Shown here: piece by piece, positions 8,553-13,763 of the stretch
How the letters are laid out: each line of letters opens with the position of its first letter
Position numbering within the stretch: the stretch's first letter is position 1
Assembly (NCBI GenBank): GCA_027578815.1
Contig: JANBTH010000615.1
Coordinates: 1 to 13,763, forward strand
Origin: Coemansia sp. RSA 1804
Taxonomy: Eukaryota > Kickxellomycota > Kickxellomycetes > Kickxellales > Kickxellaceae
DNA length: 13,763 bases
Direction of reading: 5' to 3'
Notes under the pieces: generated by a model
The model's database searches: none
What the model saw: the letters and a program-made list of their open reading frames with translations, nothing else
What the model was told of the DNA's origin: nothing
Position numbers and translations under genes: made by a program

Positions 8553-10485
8553 TTAGATTACTCTTTTCTTCATCTTTCTAGGATCAGGCAGACTGTCCGG
8601 CAATCGCTTGGATCCTGAAGGCGTTGGTGTGTCTGGGTAGTTCTCCTTATTGTTTGCAGCAACAATAAGCGCATTGTGCTCACTGGTTGACGGAGTATCT
8701 GGGCACCCTGCAGCCATAGGGTCCTATGAATGGAAGCATAGACGCTGGCGTTTGCCAATTGAGCTGCTAGTTGAAAAGCATATAGCCATGACTGTAGATT
8801 GAATGACTTTACTCATGGATTATTATTATCTGCAGCGTCAATGCCGAAAACGGGCGATTCTCGTGGAAACAAGACCTCGTGCATGCCTTTATAAAGAGCA
8901 CAAGGATCTTGCGAGATGTTGTTTGAAGAAATCTCCATCCAACTAAAGAGATCATCTGCGTTGACCAGCCAGCTCATGCGTGAATTCCTTACATTAACCA
9001 GTTTTCTTCTTGACCAAAGATTCGTGTAAAGCTCATTCTTTGAGCTTTAATGACGCCATATTGTTATGATAACGTATAAGACGTTAACGTTTGATTGGAA
9101 TGTTAACATTGTATACGCATCAGAAATACGATTGATATTAGAATCTGATCCAAATAGTTGTATTATCTGAGCAACAGAATGACTGAAAACTATGAAAACA
9201 CCAACGTTACTGATTGCATGAGGTTTTCATGAGCGATTCTTAAGTATTGTTTTTTTTTGATAAATTGCTTTGCCCTTGAGTCCTTGGTTGTTGGAATTAT
9301 AACCTATGCTCTCTATATTCGCCGTATAAAACAGCTTAGGCACATACAGCACACAGTTGTCCAAGACAAACCGATGTACACTGATCTTTGACTTATCGTC
9401 AAACGCCCATTAAAACTTGAAAAAGGCGTTTCGAGGCCTGTCGCACTTGTCATGGAAGTACCGTTTCAGATAGGCCCATGTACGTTGGCCTTTCAGATAG
9501 TCGTGGCAGCCAAGCACTTTGTTGGCATTGTTATAAGCGTAATTGAGGCTTATAATGGTTGAAAGACGAAGCACGCTGTTCTTGTTCTGCAACAAAACCA
9601 CAATGTTGCTAAGAAAAATTTGCAGGAAAATGTAGAGTCGCAGCCCGTCAAATACCCGCAGTCAGTCGCAAATTGCTGGTGCAAGAACAAAAAAACTTGA
9701 CTACTAAATCCTTTTTAGCTATAGTTTTAGTTCTTTTGGGCAATGGCCTGGTGCCATGGAGCAGAGGCAGCTTGCTGAGAGAGACGATGTGAATGCCGCT
9801 GGGTACGCAAACATACAAATGCACCTCGCTGCCACGACCAAATGTCAAGCCAATTATGAACCGCCGAGAAAGAATCTCAGCCATGTCGATAAAGTCCTGC
9901 AAGAGCCGTCCCCAAATAAGGTTGTGTCCGCCATCCATTGAGTTGCCTTTAATCTCAACCGCTATTGCTACGTTCTGCCAGAGAAGACCGGCCGAGTGAT
10001 CTGCAAGGAAGAAACCATCTGGCTTTTTTTCCTGCCATCTGAACGCTCAATAGGCTTGTTGTGAGTGTTGTCCTACTACATTCCAGGCATTGTGTCTGGA
10101 AAAGAGGCTACATGATCCTGGATCGCCTCAGCAAGTGCCCCAAATGCAGTCTGGTAAGTTTTCTCTGTCATATTATTAGCCGTCCATTGCGTCCGAATAC
10201 CAGCGCACCTGCTGCAATATTCCTTTAGAACCCCTTCAATAACCTTGGAGCCAGTCAGTGCTTGGTTGGCACAAAAGGTGTTCCACGCTTTGTCCCAGTC
10301 AGCACCAAGCATACCGAGTGCCTCTGAGAGTTGATTGCTTGCAGGTACTTGCGTATGACCTGCTTAATTCAATGTACTTGTCCTTGATAAATTGCTTTAT
10401 TCTTTGGATAGTTACCTTAGAGGTGCTATCTACAGCGGTTATATTTAATATTGTAGAATTCAGACATAAGTAAATACAGCTTTAG
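8553..10485 (-). pseudogene. Decayed gene, probably FunK1-like fungal kinase
   Basis: Protein-like sequence continues over about 1.9 kb of the minus strand but changes frame at least four times. Segments in gene order: 10485 to about 10320; about 10360 to 10076 (ends TAG TAG); about 10099 to 9648; 9601 to 8813 in one frame; about 8760 to 8553. In-frame stops include TGA 10047-10049, TAA 9410-9412, TGA 9227-9229, TAA 9047-9049, TGA 8813-8815 and TAG 8724-8726. The third segment has KPDGFF (near 10025-10008) and VEIKG (ending near 9945) about 20 codons apart, like a PD-(D/E)XK fold, then RRFIIGLTFG. The fourth has GQRTWAYL and, after a stop in a KDSW-like position, YVPKLFYT, resembling a kinase N-lobe. 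HRD and DFG motifs were not found. The final segment is Ser/Pro-rich with SGSKR and ends DPRKMKKRVI. Total size (about 600-640 codons) and the basic tail suit FunK1 proteins. Frameshifts with no room for introns argue for decay. Decay is well supported; the family is a best guess. Confidence 0.65.
9028..9048. repeat. Perfect 8-bp inverted repeat
   Basis: AAAGCTCA (9028-9035) and TGAGCTTT (9041-9048) flank a TTCTT loop. It lies in the decayed gene and overlaps one of its premature stops (TAA 9047-9049), so it may be a chance product of decay. Confidence 0.4.
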
Positions 10486-11024
10486 AAATGTTTATTCTCA
10501 TATTATACAGTATAAATATGTGTTACCTAACAAACTTTCAATGCGATGCAGCCTTACTTTTGGTATTCAGTTAATACCATTTTAAGCAAAAAAAAGTGAG
10601 CAACCAATATATGGTTACAATACATACAATGTGTTTTCACTTTTGCAAATACAACAGCATAAGGTAAATTTTTGGTTTCTTGCCTACACGTTGGCATTCA
10701 ATGCGACGAAAGCAGGTTGCTTTTCAAGTTATTTCAGTTTGCTAATTTTTTGTTCGAGCCACTCAAAAACCAAGGCTTGTGGAAGAAATAGCTGTGTTGC
10801 GCCTGGCTTTTACCCGCTTATTATTATAGTTGTCTAATTATTATAGAATTAGAATAAGTGAGTAGACAAACCCAAAAAGTGCCAAAACAACTAGAAAGTT
10901 GGAAAAATAAGAGAATAGAGAATTAAACAGTTACTAACAAGCACAATAATGGGTTGTAGCAATTTGTTTCAAAATAGTTTCAAGAAGAATAATAAATGGT
11001 TGTTATTAACTATGAAGAAACCTT

Positions 11025-11252
11025 TCAAACTATCATACCGGATAAGCCATTGCTTTTATACCTTGGCATTTGTCATCCGGTATGTCTCAAACATTTATAT
11101 CATCCTTTTAGGAGTGATAAATGTTGAACTTCGATCGCAGGTTCTTTCTTCATATAATCCGAGACATTTAATTCCCAGAGCTGATTGGCACCGGACGCTG
11201 ATCTCAGGTCTCCACTTATTGCTCTAAGCAACAAATTTGTGCTATTTATTGA
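11025..11252 (-). pseudogene. Short decayed coding stretch, unidentified
   Basis: One minus-strand frame runs 76 codons with two internal TGA stops (11100-11102 and 11073-11075) before a terminal TGA at 11025-11027. The first 50 codons are uninterrupted and well mixed in composition, including RAISGDLRSASG, LWELNVSDYMKKEP and VQHLSLLKG. The patch is GC-richer than its flanks. There is no ATG near the start, so it is at best a fragment. I do not recognise the family. It may be another relic of the same kind of gene decay seen at 8553-10485. Confidence 0.3.
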
Positions 11253-11994
11253 TCACACCTAGTGATTGAAAGTAAGATTATATATCATGTGGTTTAGTAC
11301 ATTTTAATAAATGGCAGGTAGAATGAGCTTTTAACTTGAATTTTATTGAGTTTAGACATTTTAGGTTACCGCTATTACAGCGCTACTCTATGTTTTCTTG
11401 TATAATGCTATAAACAAGCTTAATAGCATATTTAGGTTCTTTAGCAATCTGCTTACACAAACCTGGAGCAATTCAGCATAAATGAGAATTATTGTCCCAG
11501 CGACTTCTGAAAATTAGAAAATTAAACTATTTGTTAATATTATATAATAGCATACAAACTAAAGTTTATATAGAGCTAGTCAAAGATAATTGGTAATCTG
11601 TTAAAAATTATGCATACAAAAAGCATGTATCCTCCGTTTAACACAGCTCATTTTGCGACTGCACATCCATTTTCAAAAATAATTTTCATCCATTCTCTAT
11701 GACTGTACAATGATGATAACACCTTAAATTATAAAAAATTATAGAAAAAACTACATTGGGGCATGTCCGCTGAATATGAATTCTGGATTTGTCGACTATT
11801 CTACAGAGAGACAACCGCCATGTCATACTGTGTCATATGTCTATTTAATAGTTGGTTAATACAAATAAACAGTCAGACAGCCGTCTTTATTTTTACATAT
11901 TACCACAATAAGCACAATATATTTGTAATATTATTGTCACAATGATGTAATTTACATGCTAAATTTAGTACACTGTTGTTGAAAATTTAGGCAA

Positions 11995-12002
11995 TATATA
12001 AA
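11995..12002 (+). promoter_or_regulatory. TATA-like box before the small ORF
   Basis: TATATAAA lies about 115 bases upstream of the ATG at 12119. The distance is plausible for a core promoter, but the surroundings are AT-rich. Confidence 0.3.
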
Positions 12003-12118
12003 CCATGGATTTTCCTTTTAAGCTGGCGTTATTGAATTTATTAAACATGCTTTAGTTTTATTATTTATCGCTACTATCATCTTACAACACATTTTTTGTT
12101 AAAACGGTTATTAGAAAT

Positions 12119-12337
12119 ATGAGCCTATTAGATGATACACCTGCTATTGGTAGATGTAATGAATATGTTTATATTAGTTATACTGATAATGGCGAATTGT
12201 ACATTGCTAATGTAAAAACTAAAGAGGGGATAACTGGGAAATACAAACCAACAAAGTCAAATAAAGAATTTGCAGAAAAGTGTCGTATAGAGCACAATAA
12301 AAGAATTGCTGCAAAACGTTGCTATGGGTCTTCTTAG
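12119..12337 (+). CDS. Small hypothetical protein (72 aa)
   Basis: I do not recognise this protein. It starts at an ATG with A at -3 and ends at TAG 12335-12337. The product is hydrophilic and Lys/Glu/Tyr-rich, with an acidic start (MSLLDD), a middle part that could form beta strands (YVYISYTDNGELYIANVK), and a basic, probably helical C-terminal half ending near Cys68. There is no signal peptide or membrane segment. A TATA-like box lies about 115 bases upstream, and an AATAAA begins 17 bases after the stop. Its composition is more protein-like than the chance frames around it. It could also be a fragment of a larger relic. Real expression is unproven. Confidence 0.35.
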   Translation: MSLLDDTPAIGRCNEYVYISYTDNGELYIANVKTKEGITGKYKPTKSNKEFAEKCRIEHNKRIAAKRCYGSS

Positions 12338-12353
12338 GCCGCAAAAAGATTAT

Positions 12354-12359
12354 AATAAA
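12354..12359 (+). terminator. Candidate poly(A) signal for the small ORF
   Basis: AATAAA starts 17 bases after the small ORF's stop codon and is followed directly by a second TAAAG. It is suggestive, but AATAAA is common in this AT-rich region. Confidence 0.3.
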
Positions 12360-12717
12360 TAAAGCGTTTATATTAAAATAAAGATAAGAACGTTTTAACA
12401 AGAAAACCGCCTTACTATTTAAAATGGTATTTTTGCCTTTAGATAGCATATTCTAGAGCAAATAAAAGTAAATTAGCAATATATAAAACGTGTTAAAAAT
12501 AAAACAATGTGTTTGGAAACATGAAATGTTGCATTTTTAAACGTTTAAGTTACTTTGTGATTAGTAGTGACACATGTAGACCTCAATATTTAAAAATAAA
12601 GGTATCAATAACTGCACTGTATTAGAGCATTCAATAATAAATTTGGTACGATCCCGTGATTAGATCCATTTATAGATGCTTGTGAGGTTCTCTACGCTTT
12701 CCCTGGATTCAGGTCAA

Positions 12718-12735
12718 GCAAACTTTTTAGTTTGC
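12718..12735. repeat. Perfect 7-bp hairpin
   Basis: GCAAACT (12718-12724) and AGTTTGC (12729-12735) flank a TTTT loop, in a GC-richer patch (about 12640-12770) with no gene. Function unknown. Confidence 0.4.
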
Positions 12736-12795
12736 GGGCTCAACGACAATACAAGTTATATGCTGTGGATAGCCTGATGCAATTTTAACTATTTC

Positions 12796-13080
12796 TCACG
12801 GTTGCGTTATATTTTTATAGAAGGGATTGCTTGGATTATCCTCTTTAGATGATTCAGTTATTTCTAAACTTTCACCTAACTGTGCATTTATCATTATGGA
12901 TGCACAATATTGTTCTTTAGTTTCCTTTTCCTGAATGTCATCTTCTTTGTCACACCTGAGTAAATCAGTGGAAATTGTTTTGTCATTATCAGGCAATTGA
13001 CCAAATAATTGTCAAAGTTGTTACACTGCATTATCAACTTCAGTCAAGTCAACTGACTTGCCACCACTTCTTCCAATCAA
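12796..13080 (-). pseudogene. Short decayed acidic coding stretch, unidentified
   Basis: A minus-strand frame runs from about 13080 to a TGA at 12796-12798, interrupted only by TAA (13021-13023) and TGA (13012-13014). The longest open part reads as an acidic, Glu/Asp/Ser-rich protein end (for example CDKEDDIQEKETKEQ and EITESSKEDNP) with no ATG at its start. Such composition is unusual for chance AT-rich frames. It may be the decayed C-terminal end of a lost gene, an exon of an unannotated gene, or coincidence. No family was recognised. Confidence 0.25.
13045..13060. repeat. Near-palindrome, 7-bp arms
   Basis: CAAGTCA (13045-13051) and TGACTTG (13054-13060) are separated by two bases. The dyad is compact enough to be a dimeric transcription-factor site upstream of the tryptophan synthase gene, though it is about 560 bp from that ATG. 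Confidence 0.3.
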
Positions 13081-13532
13081 ATTGCAGTGGCGCTAGGATA
13101 TTGCTGGACTTCAATGTCTGATTAATTACTTGACATCATAATTATAATCCGGAGTTACTCTTACAACTACGTTATTTGCTGTCATACGCAAGTGTGGCAC
13201 TGAGTAAAAAGACATAACAGTGGTTGGAGCAGACATTAGAGTAGAGTAGAGATAAGATATGCTTATTTACTATGTGTTAAATACGGTTAGAATAAATAGT
13301 TTGTGGCCTCAGTAACTGCAAACGCCACTATATTCAATTACACGCAATCGAAATGTCATTTTTTCTATAATTGCCTATACAGTTGTGTTTCTCTAGTTGA
13401 ATAAAAATTATGTCTACTAAAGTAAATGAAATTAGACAGGTTCAACGGTGCTTTTCAATATGACTGTGTGTTGTGGTAAATAAAAAATTTTCTGCATTGT
13501 ATATAAGAAAGCAAGTTCTTGTGGAGGAAGAT

Positions 13533-13540
13533 TTATATAT
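13533..13540 (+). promoter_or_regulatory. TATA-like element before tryptophan synthase
   Basis: TTATATAT lies about 76 bases upstream of the tryptophan synthase ATG. It is a plausible TATA box in position, but the match is not specific in this AT-rich DNA. Confidence 0.3.
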
Positions 13541-13615
13541 CTTGAGATAGCTCAACACACGACCATAATTAGTTAGATTTGCCTATTATACTACAACCAG
13601 TGCTTAAAGGTAATT

Positions 13616-13763
13616 ATGATTGAGCAAATCAGCAAGGCATTTGCCAAAGCAGCAGAGGAAGGGCGCCCAACATTTGTAGCCTACATTGTTGCGGGATACC
13701 CATCTGTTGATCAGACCGCCGACATTCTTCTTGCGCTGGAGAGCGGCGGGGTGGATGTAATAG
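13616..13763 (+). CDS. TRP5: Tryptophan synthase, alpha-domain start (partial)
   Basis: This is the first 49 codons of tryptophan synthase, cut by the window edge. In fungi one bifunctional cytosolic protein carries the alpha domain (indole-3-glycerol phosphate to indole) followed by the beta domain (indole plus serine to tryptophan). The visible part has the TrpA N-terminal helix with FAKAAEEGRPTFVAYI (residues 9-24), the VAGYPSVDQT strand-loop (25-34) and LLALESGGVDVI (38-49), all aligning with the start of TrpA. The catalytic Glu that follows this VI in TrpA would be about residue 50, just off the edge. The ATG has A at -3. Whether the beta domain is fused cannot be seen here; the symbol TRP5 assumes the usual fungal fusion. 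Confidence 0.88.
   Translation, partial: MIEQISKAFAKAAEEGRPTFVAYIVAGYPSVDQTADILLALESGGVDVI

Larger units (their letters stand above)
10486..12118. other. AT-rich intergenic region with scattered coding-like islands
   Basis: The region is strongly AT-rich. Two GC-richer patches stand out: about 10685-10815, which reads in a protein-like way on the minus strand but with two stops and two competing frames, and about 11025-11252, listed separately. Plus-strand frames here (for example at 10631, 10949 and 11763) show no domain and look like chance or antisense frames. No tRNA, rRNA or transposon end was recognised. Confidence 0.5.
12338..13615. other. AT-rich intergenic region upstream of tryptophan synthase
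   Basis: Apart from the coding-like stretch at 12796-13080 and two short hairpins, nothing was identified. The last few hundred bases should include the tryptophan synthase promoter. No clear Gcn4-type TGACTCA site was seen. One AAAAGACA octamer lies at 13207-13214. Confidence 0.5.

Noticed and set aside
9256..10398. A 15-base direct repeat (TTGATAAATTGCTTT) at about 9257 and about 10384
   Set aside because: It lies in different frames of the decayed gene, and a match of this length is not unexpected in AT-rich DNA of this size.
10949..11227. 92-codon plus-strand ORF
   Set aside because: It is antisense to the more protein-like minus-strand relic at 11025-11252, has a Phe/Leu/Ile-biased product and no recognised domain.
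12640..12770. Possible tRNA or structured RNA in a GC-richer patch
   Set aside because: There is a short hairpin (12718-12735), but no tRNA A/B boxes, cloverleaf or acceptor stem could be drawn.
1..13763. Transposons, CRISPR arrays, integrases, LTRs or terminal inverted repeats
   Set aside because: No transposase, reverse transcriptase, long terminal repeat or spaced-repeat array was found on either strand.

Overview
The window looks like nuclear DNA of an early-diverging fungus. Spliceosomal intron signals, a mitochondrial ribosomal protein with a targeting presequence, a fungal-type UreD, and the start of a fungal-style tryptophan synthase all point to a fungus. A broken gene resembling the fungal-specific FunK1 kinase-like family suggests Kickxellomycotina (Zoopagomycota), but that placement is inference. 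Genes are compact and moderately GC-rich. They sit in long, strongly AT-rich intergenic DNA.

Layout: (1) 1-4118 is about 4 kb with no convincing gene. (2) 4119-5200 (+) is a two-exon gene for mitochondrial ribosomal protein bL34m, with a 755-bp intron between presequence and mature domain. (3) 5352-6536 (-) is an intronless HSL-type alpha/beta hydrolase, convergent with bL34m, whose two signature motifs are altered. (4) 7200-8339 (-) is the urease accessory protein UreD, with CCAAT and TATA elements upstream. (5) 8553-10485 (-) is a decayed gene of about 1.9 kb whose remnants read in several frames. An N-terminal part has a PD...EIK arrangement, a middle part looks like a kinase N-lobe, and the end is a basic tail; FunK1-like is the best guess. 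(6) 10486-13615 is AT-rich and carries two further short decayed coding stretches on the minus strand (about 11025-11252 and 12796-13080). It also has one small plus-strand ORF (12119-12337) with a TATA-like box and an AATAAA signal. (7) 13616 to the right edge is the start of a tryptophan synthase gene (TRP5/TrpA domain).

The intact genes serve unrelated housekeeping roles (mitochondrial translation, ester hydrolysis, nickel-urease maturation, tryptophan synthesis) and do not form an operon-like cluster. I do not see a new multi-gene system. The most interesting points are the decayed kinase-like gene, the motif-altered hydrolase, the long structured intron in the bL34m gene, and an intergenic octamer (AAAAGACA) that recurs more often than base composition predicts.
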